DNA from: Reyranella massiliensis 521 | Lineage (GTDB): Bacteria > Pseudomonadota > Alphaproteobacteria > Reyranellales > Reyranellaceae | DNA length: 41,009 bases | Reading direction: 5' to 3' | NCBI GenBank assembly: GCA_945860205.1 | Contig: CAMARK010000040.1 | Span: forward strand, 1 to 41,009 | Part shown: positions 25,496 to 33,783 of the stretch, piece after piece | Layout of the letters: every line of letters begins with the position of its first letter | How positions within the stretch are numbered: the first letter of the stretch is position 1 | Translations under genes and position numbers: made by a program | The notes under the pieces: model-generated | What the model was told of the DNA's origin: nothing | Seen by the model: the letters and a program-made list of their open reading frames with translations, nothing else | Database searches by the model: none

Positions 25496-26725
25496 ATGTC
25501 CGCACCGCCCAGTTCTTCGTCATGGGGCCCGCTGCAGGGCGTAAGAGTTGTTTCCTGCTCGACGGCGCAGGCCGGCACCGTGCCCTGGATGCTGATGGCC
25601 GACCTCGGCGCCGACGTGATCAAGATCGAGACGCCCGACGGCGGCGATTCCTCGCGCGGCATGACCGTGCTGCCGGGCAAGGGCAGCACCTTCTTCGAGA
25701 CCAATAATCGCGGCGTGAAGAGCGTCACCTTGAACCTCAAGACGCCCGAGGGACGCGCCATCCTGCACAAGCTCGCCGCGAAGGCCGACATCTTCGGCCA
25801 GAACTTCCGCCCAGGTGCTGCCGAAAAGAACGGCTTCGGCTATGAGGAATTGCGCAAGCACAACCCCAAGCTGGTCTACGTGTCGGTCTCGGGTTACGGC
25901 ACCAAGGGACCGCATGCCCATTTGCCCGGTACCGATTCGATGGCGCAGGCGCTGGGCGGCATTGCCGAGGCCTATTCCATGCCGGGCCAGAAGATGCGTA
26001 CCGGCATTGCGTCGGTGGCCGACGAGTCGACGGCCATGCTCGCCTTCGGTGGCGCGCTTGCGGCGCTTCTTCATGCACGGACGACGGGGGTTGGTCAGAA
26101 GATCGACCTGTCTCTGCTGGGCTCGCTCGTGCGCCTGATGGGCTGGACCTTCACCACGACGATGTGGCGCGACCAGAATCCGGTGACTGGCCAGGCCCGC
26201 ATCACCGGCACCAAGGAACGTCCCGGCATCAGCGCCTCGTTCAATGATCGCGACGGCAAGCCGCTCGTCTTCCAGCTCGTCGGTCCCGACAACTGGAGGG
26301 ACGCGATGAGCGCGTGCGGCTTCTGGGACAGGGTTTGCGCCGCCGGCTTCGAGACGATCGGCAGCATCATCGACAGCGAGGCCAAGCGCGCCGAGTTGCT
26401 GGCGCTGCTGGACAGCCTGTTCGCCACCGGCACGCGCGCCGACTGGGTGGCGAGGCTGCGCGGCGCGGACATCGTCTCGGCGCCGATCAACACGCTCCTC
26501 GAGGCCTCCAACGATCCCGACGTGGTGGCCAACGGCTACGTCACCCATGTCGATCATCCGAAGCACGGCAAGCTGAAGGTGCATGGCACGCCCTGGCAGT
26601 TCTCCGAGACGCCTGCCAAGCCCGGGATTGCCCCCGAGCTGGGCGAGCATAACGACGCGGTGTTATCGGAACTGGGCTTTGGGGCCGCCGAGGTGGCTGA
26701 TCTGAGGTCCCGAAAGATCATCTGA
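25496..26725 (+). CDS. Family III CoA-transferase (CaiB/BaiF)
   Basis: The 409-residue protein matches the family. The N-terminal part has LADLGADVIKIE-like residues (MADLGADVIKIETPDGG) and the catalytic aspartate is D147 in LPGTDSMAQALGG. These enzymes move CoA between organic acids, for example oxalate/formate, carnitine or benzylsuccinate. GGAG lies 12 bases after the ATPase stop and just before the start, so it appears to be the last gene of the ABC operon. That suggests the imported compound is an acid, or is turned into one, and activated to its CoA ester. This is inference from position. Confidence 0.9.
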   Translation: MSAPPSSSSWGPLQGVRVVSCSTAQAGTVPWMLMADLGADVIKIETPDGGDSSRGMTVLPGKGSTFFETNNRGVKSVTLNLKTPEGRAILHKLAAKADIFGQNFRPGAAEKNGFGYEELRKHNPKLVYVSVSGYGTKGPHAHLPGTDSMAQALGGIAEAYSMPGQKMRTGIASVADESTAMLAFGGALAALLHARTTGVGQKIDLSLLGSLVRLMGWTFTTTMWRDQNPVTGQARITGTKERPGISASFNDRDGKPLVFQLVGPDNWRDAMSACGFWDRVCAAGFETIGSIIDSEAKRAELLALLDSLFATGTRADWVARLRGADIVSAPINTLLEASNDPDVVANGYVTHVDHPKHGKLKVHGTPWQFSETPAKPGIAPELGEHNDAVLSELGFGAAEVADLRSRKII

Positions 26726-26788
26726 ACATGCTGACGGCCGTTCAGCGGGCGGCGCAACCATCAACGCCCCTGGGTCGTTTCCGTTGCC

Positions 26789-28702
26789 ATGAAGCGTGTG
26801 GCGAAAATCCTGGGCTGGTCGGCCGGTATTCTGCTGTGCCTGGTCGTGGTCGCGGCCGGCGGGCTGTATCTGTTCGTCACCTCGGATTACCTTCGTGGCC
26901 AGCTCGAAGGTCGGGCCAGCGATTTCACCGGCCGCAAGACCAAGGTCGCCAATATTTCGATCGATTGGGGCACGACGTCGAACGTGCGGCTAAGCGGCGT
27001 CGAGATCGCCAATGCCCAGTGGGGCAAGGCGCCACATATGCTGAAGGTCGAGCAGGTCGATTTCGACATCCGCCTGTGGCCGCTCCTGAAGGGCGATCTC
27101 GTCCTGCCGCGCCTCGTGCTCCGGAAACCCGAACTCGAGATCGAGGTCGGCGACAAGGAACAGCTCAACTGGAGCATGGGCGAGACGCCGGTCGCGACGG
27201 GCGCCGCTAAGGCGCTCGAACCCGACAATCGCTACGAGACGCCGCTCATCGGCCAGCTCGAGATCACCGACGGCAAGCTCGCCTACCGCGACACCAAGCG
27301 TAAGCTTGAGCTCGACGGCAGCGTGAGCACGGCGACCGGCAAGGCCGGAGACCAGCCGCAAGCCGAGTTCACCCTCAAGGGCAAGCTCGAGGGCCAGCCG
27401 CTGCAGGTCCGCTTCGTCGGCGGCTCGGTGCTGGCATTGCGCGACACCGAGCAACCCTATCCGGTCGACCTCGACATCGTCTTCGGCGCCACCAAGCTCA
27501 AGGCCAAGGGCACGGTGCAGGACCCCTTCAAATGGACGGGCGCCAACGTCGACCTCACCCTGTCGGGGCCGAACATGTCGGACATCTATCCGCTCCTGGG
27601 CATTCCCGGACCGCCGACGCCACCCTACACGATCACCGGCAAGCTGGAGCGCGAGCCCGGCGTCTGGAAGTTCGTCCGCTCGAAATGGCGGGTCGGCGAG
27701 AGCGACCTCACCGGCGATGTCACGATCGACGAGCGCAAGAAGCCGGAGTTCCTCACCGCCAAGCTCGTTTCGCAGAAGCTCGTCTTCGAGGATCTGGCGC
27801 CGCTGGTCGGCGCAACGCCGGCCCGCAAGACCAACGTCTCGGCCAAGCAGGCTGCGACCCAGCAGCAGCTCGAGGCGACGGGCGATCTATTCCCCAACGT
27901 GCCGCTGAACATCGAGAGGCTGCGCGCCATGAACATGGATGTGACGCTCGATGCGAAGAAGGTGATCGCGCCGCCCTGGCTGCCGGTGCAGGCGCTTGCC
28001 TTCCGGGTGGTGATCCTGAACGGCGTGGCGACGGTGAAGCCGCTCACCATGTCGGTGTTCGGCGGCGGCACGATCCAGGGCGAGCTGGTGATGGACGCGC
28101 GCAGCGACACGCCGAAGGTGCGGGCCAACCTCCAGGCCGGTGACATCGAGTTCAAGAATTTCTTCCGCGAGTCGCGCTACTTCGATGCCACACAGGGCAA
28201 GATCCAGGGCCGCCTGGCGCTGGCCGGCAGCGGCCGGTCGCTGGCCCAGGTCATGGGCACCGCCGACGGCCACGTGGCGCTGGCGCTGGGCGGCGGCTCG
28301 GTCAGCAGCCTGATGGTGAGCCTGGCCGGCCTGCAGATTTTCGACGCGCTGATTCTCTATGTCGCCGGCGACAACCGCATCCCCATCAAGTGCGCCATGG
28401 GCCGGCTCAATTTCCAGCAAGGCACGGTGGCCTTCGACCGCACCCTGCTCGATACCGAGAAATCCGTCCTCTACGTCCAGGGCCAGGCGTCGCTCAAGAG
28501 CCAGACCGTCAAGGCCGAGATCGACGCCCGTCGCAAGGGCTTCGACCTGCTCGACCTGCACGGCACGGTCAAGGTCGAGGGCAAGCTGCGCAATCCGCAG
28601 GTCGGCCTCGGCCGCGTCTTCCCGCTGCCCACCCCGGTGATCGGCACGGCCAAGGACGTGCCCTGCGCCGACTTGACCCAACAGCTTCTCGCGACACAGT
28701 GA
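26789..28702 (+). CDS. AsmA-family protein
   Basis: The 637-residue protein has an N-terminal membrane anchor (VAKILGWSAGILLCLVVVAAG). A long periplasmic part, rich in beta strands, follows with repeated patterns such as VDFDIRLWPLLKGDLVLPRL and GKIQGRLALAGSGRS, typical of AsmA/YhjG proteins. AsmA-like proteins affect outer-membrane lipid transport and assembly. The last residues include a TPVIGTAKDVPCADL segment with a cysteine. Its stop overlaps an ATG upstream of the superoxide dismutase gene, so the two are close neighbours. Confidence 0.88.
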   Translation: MKRVAKILGWSAGILLCLVVVAAGGLYLFVTSDYLRGQLEGRASDFTGRKTKVANISIDWGTTSNVRLSGVEIANAQWGKAPHMLKVEQVDFDIRLWPLLKGDLVLPRLVLRKPELEIEVGDKEQLNWSMGETPVATGAAKALEPDNRYETPLIGQLEITDGKLAYRDTKRKLELDGSVSTATGKAGDQPQAEFTLKGKLEGQPLQVRFVGGSVLALRDTEQPYPVDLDIVFGATKLKAKGTVQDPFKWTGANVDLTLSGPNMSDIYPLLGIPGPPTPPYTITGKLEREPGVWKFVRSKWRVGESDLTGDVTIDERKKPEFLTAKLVSQKLVFEDLAPLVGATPARKTNVSAKQAATQQQLEATGDLFPNVPLNIERLRAMNMDVTLDAKKVIAPPWLPVQALAFRVVILNGVATVKPLTMSVFGGGTIQGELVMDARSDTPKVRANLQAGDIEFKNFFRESRYFDATQGKIQGRLALAGSGRSLAQVMGTADGHVALALGGGSVSSLMVSLAGLQIFDALILYVAGDNRIPIKCAMGRLNFQQGTVAFDRTLLDTEKSVLYVQGQASLKSQTVKAEIDARRKGFDLLDLHGTVKVEGKLRNPQVGLGRVFPLPTPVIGTAKDVPCADLTQQLLATQ

Positions 28703-28725
28703 TGACGAACCAACCGGAGGGAACC

Positions 28726-29274
28726 ATGCGCATTGGCCGATTGATGACGTGCAGCCTCGTGATGCTGGCGGCGGGATGCCTAATGCCGCTTCAATCCCAG
28801 GCCCAGCCTCAAACCCAGGCAGCGCCGACGACGGCCAAGGCGGCCCTGAAGGACGCAGCCGGCAAGGATGTCGGTCGGGTCGAACTCGCCCAGATGCCGG
28901 CAGGCGTTCTCCTCAAGATGTCGCTGAAGGGTTTCCCCGCCGGTGATCGCGCGTTCCATATCCATGCGGTCGGCAAGTGCGAGCCGCCCTTCACTAGCGC
29001 AGGCCCGCATTTCAATCCGGGAAACAAGAAGCACGGCATGGCAGCGGCCGACGGCGCCCACGCCGGCGACATGCCCAACCTGCATATCCCGGCGAGCGGC
29101 GAGCTGGTGATCGAGATCGCCAACCCCATGATCTCGCTCGTCAAAGGCCAACCCAATTCGCTGTTCGATGCCGATGGCTCGGCGATCGTGATTCACGCCG
29201 CCGCCGATGACTATAAGAGCGACCCGGCCGGCAACGCCGGCGACCGCATCGCCTGCGGCGTCATCGTCGAGTAA
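28726..29274 (+). CDS. sodC: Periplasmic Cu/Zn superoxide dismutase
   Basis: The 182-residue protein has all seven metal ligands: H78 and H80 (AFHIHAV), H95 (GPHFNPG), H103 (KKHG), H112 and D115 (AHAGD) and H157 (IVIHAA). A disulfide pair (C85 and C177) and the active-site arginine R174 (GDRIACGVI) are also present. GGAGGGA precedes the start at 28726. The leader MRIGRLMTCSLVMLAAGC could be a lipoprotein signal (cysteine at 18) or be cut later near SQAQ. It should remove superoxide in the periplasm. It lies 23 bases after the AsmA gene. Confidence 0.93.
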   Translation: MRIGRLMTCSLVMLAAGCLMPLQSQAQPQTQAAPTTAKAALKDAAGKDVGRVELAQMPAGVLLKMSLKGFPAGDRAFHIHAVGKCEPPFTSAGPHFNPGNKKHGMAAADGAHAGDMPNLHIPASGELVIEIANPMISLVKGQPNSLFDADGSAIVIHAAADDYKSDPAGNAGDRIACGVIVE

Positions 29275-29288
29275 TCGCTACGAGTAGT

Positions 29289-29783
29289 TTAAGGGGCGCG
29301 GGCGCTCAGTTCCCGCGCCTTCGCCAGCCGTTCGAGGCAGTCCGCTTCGCTGCCGCGTTCGGCCTGATCCTTCGCCGCCACCAGCAGGGCTTGCAGGGTC
29401 GTCAGGTCCACCCGGCCGTCCGGTGTCGCGCCGGTGTTCGCGGTCTCGCCAGGGGAAGGCTTGACGGGCGAGGGCTTGACGTCGGGCACCGTCGGCATGC
29501 CGTAGTGGACGTTGCGGGGCGGGGAAATGACCGCCTTGTCTCGGGTTTCCGGCGGTTCGATCACCCCACCGGAACGACCGAGATCCTTCGTCGTGGCGCC
29601 AGGCGTATTGGTTGGCGACGGGCTGTTGGGAGAAAGAGTAGGGGGATCGATCGACACGCCATGGCGGGCGCTGAGCTGGCGGATCTGGTCCAGACACCCC
29701 TCGGCTGCCGCCGTCCCCGCACCCAGCGTGAGGAGCGCCAAACTTGTCGCAACAGCACGGACACCCGCCCAAGCGGATAACAT
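29289..29783 (-). CDS. Secreted hypothetical protein
   Basis: This 164-residue protein is not recognised. It has a signal peptide (LALLTLGAGTAAAEG, cleavage near residue 28) and then a Pro/Thr/Ser-rich linker (about 47-118). A short helical C-terminus (LTTLQALLVAAKDQAERG) holds a conserved-looking cysteine (DCLERLAKARELSA), with another Cys just after the signal (EGCLDQIRQLSARHG). The two could form a disulfide joining the short helices at each end. The gene is convergent with sodC, ending 14 bases from it. Confidence 0.7.
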   Translation of the reverse strand: MLSAWAGVRAVATSLALLTLGAGTAAAEGCLDQIRQLSARHGVSIDPPTLSPNSPSPTNTPGATTKDLGRSGGVIEPPETRDKAVISPPRNVHYGMPTVPDVKPSPVKPSPGETANTGATPDGRVDLTTLQALLVAAKDQAERGSEADCLERLAKARELSARAP

Positions 29784-29942
29784 CTGTCGATCCTAACCCG
29801 GCAATCGATCCGGCCTTTCACCTATTTAACGACCGTGCCGGCGGGCCGGTTGCCGACGCCGTTGGGACAGGAGGGGTGAAATGCTATGCCGCAGGGCCGC
29901 CACGATGGCGCGGCATTAAGTTCCCCCCTAGCTTTTCCTGCC

Positions 29943-30860
29943 ATGGTCCCCGGCGTCAGCACCTTCTCCTCGCGGTCCGACCGCCTGTCGCCCGTGGCGC
30001 TGGCGCTGGCGGTGCTGCTGCATGTGCTGGTGGTGCTGGCGCTGTGGTGGATGTCGATTAACCAGCCCCAACGGGCGCAGATCGAGGAGGCTATAGAAGT
30101 CTCGTTCGAGCAGCCGCCGCCACCCCCGCCGCTGCCGCCGGAGACCAAGCCACCCACGCCGCCGTCGCCGCCCATCGAACTCGGCCTGCGGCCGCCCGCG
30201 CCCCTGACAGCTGACCGGCCGACCCAGGCGTTACCGTCGCAGCCGCTCTCGAGGGCACCCCCGGCGCCGCCTCCGCCGATGCCGGCCCCGATGCCACGTG
30301 AAGCAACGCGTCTTCCGCTTTCCGAGCCGAAGCCGCCCGAACGGCTGCCGCCCAAGCCGTTCGACTCGCCGGCGCTCCCCGAGCCGGCGCCGATCCCGGC
30401 GCCGCCGATGCAGTCCCTGCTGGCCCCGCCGGCGCCACCGCCGCCCGCGCCCCGCCCGGAACTCAAGCCCTCGCCGCTGACGCCCGCTCCCCAGCAGAAG
30501 CCGCCTGCGGCTGAGTCCGAGGAGCCGCCGTCGCCGTATCCCTTCGTCAATCCCGCGGATGCCTACACGCGCGCGCGCGTCGCCGACAACTATCTCTGGC
30601 AGGTCGCGCGCAAGCTCGAGGGCTACCGCTACGAGGCCAACGTCCGCGTCAACCGGGGCGTTACCGTGGTGCGCATCGTCATCGCGCGCGACGGCCGGCT
30701 GCTCGACGCCAGCATCGCCCGGTCGAGCGGCGTCCCGGAGTTCGACCGCGGCGTCTTGGCCGGCGTGCGCAGCGGTGCGCCCTACACGCCACTGCCGCCC
30801 GACATCAAGGGCGCCAGCGCCAGCTTCGATCTGCCGCTGGTCTCCGTCGTCGGCCGATAG
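29943..30860 (+). CDS. TonB-like energy transducer (orphan)
   Basis: The 305-residue protein has a single N-terminal membrane helix (about residues 17-38), a very long Pro-rich region (about 45-200) and a C-terminal TonB domain. The domain contains YEANVRVNRGVTVVRIVIA and a SIARSSGVPEFDRGVL segment. TonB passes energy from ExbB/ExbD to outer-membrane receptors. Neither ExbB/D nor a receptor gene lies in the window. The ATG at 29943 starts the helix promptly, whereas the longer frame adds 19 residues of no clear meaning. The Pro-rich region is much longer than in E. coli TonB. Confidence 0.85.
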   Translation: MVPGVSTFSSRSDRLSPVALALAVLLHVLVVLALWWMSINQPQRAQIEEAIEVSFEQPPPPPPLPPETKPPTPPSPPIELGLRPPAPLTADRPTQALPSQPLSRAPPAPPPPMPAPMPREATRLPLSEPKPPERLPPKPFDSPALPEPAPIPAPPMQSLLAPPAPPPPAPRPELKPSPLTPAPQQKPPAAESEEPPSPYPFVNPADAYTRARVADNYLWQVARKLEGYRYEANVRVNRGVTVVRIVIARDGRLLDASIARSSGVPEFDRGVLAGVRSGAPYTPLPPDIKGASASFDLPLVSVVGR

Positions 30861-30922
30861 TCGGGGGCCGATGATCGGGGCCGGATGATCGGAGCCCGGT
30901 GGCGCCGGCCACCGGCGATAAC

Positions 30923-30947
30923 GGAACATTTGGCCCCCTCCCGCGTT
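30923..30947 (+). promoter_or_regulatory. EcfG-type general stress promoter
   Basis: GGAAC (30923-30927), a 16-base spacer and CGTT (30944-30947) match the consensus GGAAC-N16/17-CGTT used by the alphaproteobacterial general stress sigma factor EcfG. The ATG of the 76-aa secreted protein lies 43 bases downstream. Confidence 0.6.
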
Positions 30948-30989
30948 GAAGCTAGCTGACCCACGGCTCTGGCTGCGGAAGGGAAGGAT

Positions 30990-31220
30990 ATGAACGGTCT
31001 CGTGATCGCCTTGACGCTTTGCCTCAATGTACCGGCGGCTGCCGCCGAGCACGGCATCGAACCACGGGCCTGCTACGAACTCCGCACTTTCGACAGCAAG
31101 ACCGAATGCGATGTGACCGCCGAAACGGCAAAGGTCCATACCAGAGGCGCGCGGCTGCGCTGTATTCCTCGCGAACTCAGCCCTGACGAGAGAGTCCTGA
31201 TGGCGCGTGACGGCACCTGA
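30990..31220 (+). CDS. Small secreted hypothetical protein, 76 aa
   Basis: GGAAGGAT precedes the ATG. The product starts with a signal peptide (MNGLVIALTLCLNVPAAAAEHG). The mature part, about 57 residues, contains three cysteines (RACYELR, TECDVTA and LRCIPRE), so one disulfide is possible. No family is recognised. It is the first gene behind a GGAAC/CGTT promoter, which suggests stress induction. Confidence 0.65.
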   Translation: MNGLVIALTLCLNVPAAAAEHGIEPRACYELRTFDSKTECDVTAETAKVHTRGARLRCIPRELSPDERVLMARDGT

Positions 31221-31244
31221 TCGCCACGAGGAAGGGAGCAGCAC

Positions 31245-31340
31245 ATGCCTGAATTTCTGGGCGGCACGGCTGGACTTGTCATTCTGGTGGTCCTCGCAGC
31301 CGTTGCGATCGCTCTCTACACCACGCGCAAACTCGACTAG
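31245..31340 (+). CDS. Very small membrane protein, 31 aa
   Basis: This short frame starts at an ATG preceded by AAGGGAG. The product is a single hydrophobic helix with a positive C-terminal end: MPEFLGGTAGLVILVVLAA followed by a short tail, TTRKLD. This is the usual make-up of a small single-pass inner-membrane protein. It lies 24 bases after the 76-aa secreted protein gene and may be in the same stress transcript. It is too short for a family call. Confidence 0.55.
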   Translation: MPEFLGGTAGLVILVVLAAVAIALYTTRKLD

Positions 31341-31414
31341 CCTCAGGAGCGCCGCGCCTTGCGGACCGAGCGGGACGCGCCCAGCGTGACGGAAGAAAAC
31401 AGACGGAGCAAATC

Positions 31415-31690
31415 ATGGCGGGTGAGTTGACCAAGGTGGTGCGGCGTTTCGAGGAGAGCCTGGGCCTGCTCGAAAGCGGGGGCCGCGATGCCCCCCTGCA
31501 CTGGAAACGGTTCCATCTGCACAACGCGCTGCAGGAGCTGAAGGACGATCACGCCGCCGCCGACCTGCACCTCGACGCATTCGATCGTGCCGATCTCGCC
31601 AAGGAATTTCCCGAGCTCGAAGCCGACCGGGTGCCGACCGTCGAGGAGTTGCGCGCCCGCTTCGACACCTTCGCCGGCAGCATGCTCTAG
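31415..31690 (+). CDS. Hypothetical small acidic-helical protein, 91 aa
   Basis: I do not recognise this protein. It is probably all helix, rich in Leu, Glu and Asp with scattered Arg and His (MAGELTKVVRRFEESLGLLE and ALQELKDDHAAADLHLD). No signal peptide or membrane segment is seen, so it should be cytoplasmic. It is third in the small-gene cluster after the EcfG-type promoter and is followed by a strong terminator. GGAG precedes the start. Confidence 0.65.
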   Translation: MAGELTKVVRRFEESLGLLESGGRDAPLHWKRFHLHNALQELKDDHAAADLHLDAFDRADLAKEFPELEADRVPTVEELRARFDTFAGSML

Positions 31691-31728
31691 TCCGAAAAAT
31701 TCCAACGCAACCTTTGCGATGGCGCAAA

Positions 31729-31754
31729 CGAAAGGCGCCCTCAGGCGCCTTTCG
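31729..31754. terminator. Bidirectional rho-independent terminator
   Basis: An 11-bp perfect stem (CGAAAGGCGCC and GGCGCCTTTCG) with a four-base loop lies between the convergent 91-aa and CsbD genes, with A- or T-rich flanks on both sides. It should end both transcripts. Confidence 0.75.
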
Positions 31755-31774
31755 CTGTCTCTTGTCTGGTATTT

Positions 31775-31963
31775 CTAGAGATCGGCTACCTTCTTTACGG
31801 TCGATTTGACGTCGCCCACGGCCTTCTGCACTTTGCCCTTGGCTTCCTGCAGTTTGCCTTCGCCCTTCAGCTCGTGATCGTCGGTGGCCTCGCCGACGCC
31901 CTGCTTGATCTTGCCGGCGACCTGGTTGGCGGTACCCTTGATCTTGTCGGTGGTGCTGCTCAT
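31775..31963 (-). CDS. CsbD-family stress protein
   Basis: The 62-residue protein has the CsbD pattern: [20 protein letters not shown], then [20 protein letters not shown] and [17 protein letters not shown]. CsbD proteins are small, hydrophilic and strongly induced by general stress. AGGAG precedes the start at 31963; the longer frame is a shadow of the divergent gene. Upstream is a GCAAC-N16-CGTT sequence (31992-32016 on the minus strand), one mismatch from the EcfG consensus. Confidence 0.9.
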   Translation of the reverse strand: MSSTTDKIKGTANQVAGKIKQGVGEATDDHELKGEGKLQEAKGKVQKAVGDVKSTVKKVADL

Positions 31964-31991
31964 GCCACGCTCCTGTGTGTTGAACCCATCC

Positions 31992-32016
31992 AACGCAGGC
32001 CGCGAGGCGGGGTTGC
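31992..32016 (-). promoter_or_regulatory. Near-consensus EcfG-type promoter for csbD-like gene
   Basis: Read on the minus strand, this is GCAAC, 16 bases, then CGTT, one base off GGAAC-N16/17-CGTT. It is 28 bases before the CsbD start. The mismatch lies in the -35, so it is weaker support than the site at 30923. Confidence 0.35.
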
Positions 32017-32051
32017 GGCCGGAATGTCGCAGCCATGCTACGTTGCGCGGC

Positions 32052-32873
32052 ATGTGCGAACTCTTCTGTCTGTCCAGCCGCCGTCCCACCCGCGCCACTT
32101 TCTCGCTCAAGCGCTTTGCCGCCCATGGCGCGCCCGACGGCCGCAACGTCGATGGCTGGGGCGTGGCTTTCCACGAGGGCCGCGACATCCGCCTCTACAA
32201 GGAGCCGGAGCCCGCGGGCGACAGCCCCTGGGTTGCTTTCATCGAGCAGCGTGCGCTGGCGACCAGCCTCCTGATCTCGCATATCCGACGAGCCACCTGC
32301 GGCGCCAACTCCCATGCCAACACCCAGCCCTTCGCGCGCGAACTGGGCGGCCGCATGCACCTCTTCGCGCACAATGGCGGCTTCGATGCGATCGCCGCCA
32401 AATTCGCCAAGTCGGAGCGCCATTCGGCACATCGCTTCCATCCCGTCGGCGAGACCGATTCGGAGATGGCCTTCTGCCTTCTGCTGGATCGCCTGGCGTC
32501 TTTGTGGAAGGGCTCTACTGTCCCGACACTGAAGGCGCGGCTCGCTGCCGTGACGGAATTCGCGGCCGAAATGCGGCTTCTCGGCATCGCCAACTTCCTC
32601 TATAGCGACGGCGAGTTCATCTTCGGCCACGGCCATCGCCGCACCCAGGCCGACGGTATCGTGGCGCCGCCGGGCCTGTGGTTCCGCCACCGCCATCGCG
32701 GGGCCACGGCAAGCGCGCCTGCGGACTCAGGCGTCACTATCCACGACCACCACACAGACGAGGCTCAGGAGATGGCACTGCTCGCCAGCGTTCCGGTGAC
32801 CGCGGGCCACTGGCGGCCGCTCGCCGAGGGCGAGATTGTGGTCGTGGCCGCGGGCGAGCTGGTGCCCTCCTAG
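32052..32873 (+). CDS. Class II glutamine amidotransferase-like protein
   Basis: The 273-residue protein begins [12 protein letters not shown], so Cys2 becomes the N-terminal nucleophile after Met removal, as in class II amidotransferases. Family segments follow: [36 protein letters not shown] and [15 protein letters not shown]. Such YafJ/EgtC-like proteins release ammonia from glutamine or hydrolyse gamma-glutamyl bonds. No synthase partner is adjacent. The gene is divergent from the csbD-like gene, with 88 bases between starts. Confidence 0.88.
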   Translation: MCELFCLSSRRPTRATFSLKRFAAHGAPDGRNVDGWGVAFHEGRDIRLYKEPEPAGDSPWVAFIEQRALATSLLISHIRRATCGANSHANTQPFARELGGRMHLFAHNGGFDAIAAKFAKSERHSAHRFHPVGETDSEMAFCLLLDRLASLWKGSTVPTLKARLAAVTEFAAEMRLLGIANFLYSDGEFIFGHGHRRTQADGIVAPPGLWFRHRHRGATASAPADSGVTIHDHHTDEAQEMALLASVPVTAGHWRPLAEGEIVVVAAGELVPS

Positions 32874-32882
32874 ATCCTGCCG

Positions 32883-33629
32883 CTAAAGACCCTGCGCGCC
32901 CGCCACTGCGATGGCCTGGCCGGTCACCCATGATGCGAGAGGCGAGCCCAGGAACAGCGCCACGTTGGCGATTTCTTCCGGCGTGCCCATGCGGCCGAAC
33001 GGGATCGAGGCCAGCGTATTCTTGTAGAGCGGGTCGTTGGCGGTCTTGCGCCGATCCCAGACGCCACCGGGAAACTCGACCGAGCCTGGCGCGATGCAGT
33101 TCACGCGCACACGATCCTTGGCATACATCGCGGCCTGCGTGATCGTGTAATGGATCACCGCGGCCTTGATGGCGCCATAGGGCGGCTGCCGTGCTGCGGG
33201 ATGGAGCGCGGAGATCGAGGAGATGTTCACGACGCTGCCCTGGCTCTTCTTCAGTGCCGGCAGGGCCTCTTGTGTGGCATGGACGATCGCGAGCATGTCG
33301 ACGGCAAGATTGTCGGTCCAGCCCTTGTGGTCATCCGACGAGCCGAAGGCCGAGGCGTTGTTGATCAGCAGGTCGCAGCCGCCGAGTGCCTCGACAGCCG
33401 CGCGCACATAGCCGCGCACCGCATCGCCCTGGGAGAGATCGGCGCTGGCGGCATGGGCCTTGCGGCCGAGCTTGGCGATCTCCACCCGTGTCGCCTCGAG
33501 CGACCCAGGCTCTCGGGCGCAGATCGAGACGTCGCCGCCGCAGGCCGCGAAGCCCAAGGCAATCGACCGGCCAATGCCCTTGGAGCCGCCGCACACGATG
33601 ACCTTCTTCCCCGTGAAATCGATCTTCAT
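32883..33629 (-). CDS. SDR-family oxidoreductase
   Basis: The 248-residue protein is a short-chain dehydrogenase. Its cofactor motif is GGSKGIG (14-20). Catalytic residues are S138 (NISSIS), Y151 and K155 (YGAIKAA), and NNAS replaces the usual NNAG. An Arg (CARE) follows the second strand, compatible with NADP(H). The start at 33629 follows GGAGACG. It ends 10 bases from the convergent amidotransferase and is divergent from the monooxygenase-like gene. The substrate is unknown. Confidence 0.9.
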   Translation of the reverse strand: MKIDFTGKKVIVCGGSKGIGRSIALGFAACGGDVSICAREPGSLEATRVEIAKLGRKAHAASADLSQGDAVRGYVRAAVEALGGCDLLINNASAFGSSDDHKGWTDNLAVDMLAIVHATQEALPALKKSQGSVVNISSISALHPAARQPPYGAIKAAVIHYTITQAAMYAKDRVRVNCIAPGSVEFPGGVWDRRKTANDPLYKNTLASIPFGRMGTPEEIANVALFLGSPLASWVTGQAIAVAGAQGL

Positions 33630-33783
33630 CCGTCGTCTCCTGTTGAGCTGTGAAGACCAGTCTAGATCATCCGAAATGCGGGCGTCCCCGTTCTTCGGAC
33701 CGATGGCACGCGCTTGTACCGCTTGTCGGCAGATGACACGCTGGGTCCAATCACGAAGGAAACGCCACCAAGGAAACGTCCCC

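Noticed and set aside
29784..29880. GCAAC-N17-CGTT on the minus strand before the secreted 164-aa gene
   Set aside because: One mismatch in the -35, and no other evidence for stress control of this gene; too weak to list as a promoter.
30861..30920. GATGATCGGGGCC-like imperfect repeats after the TonB gene
   Set aside because: Only two or three short, degenerate units; could be chance in GC-rich DNA, and no clear hairpin or gene is formed.
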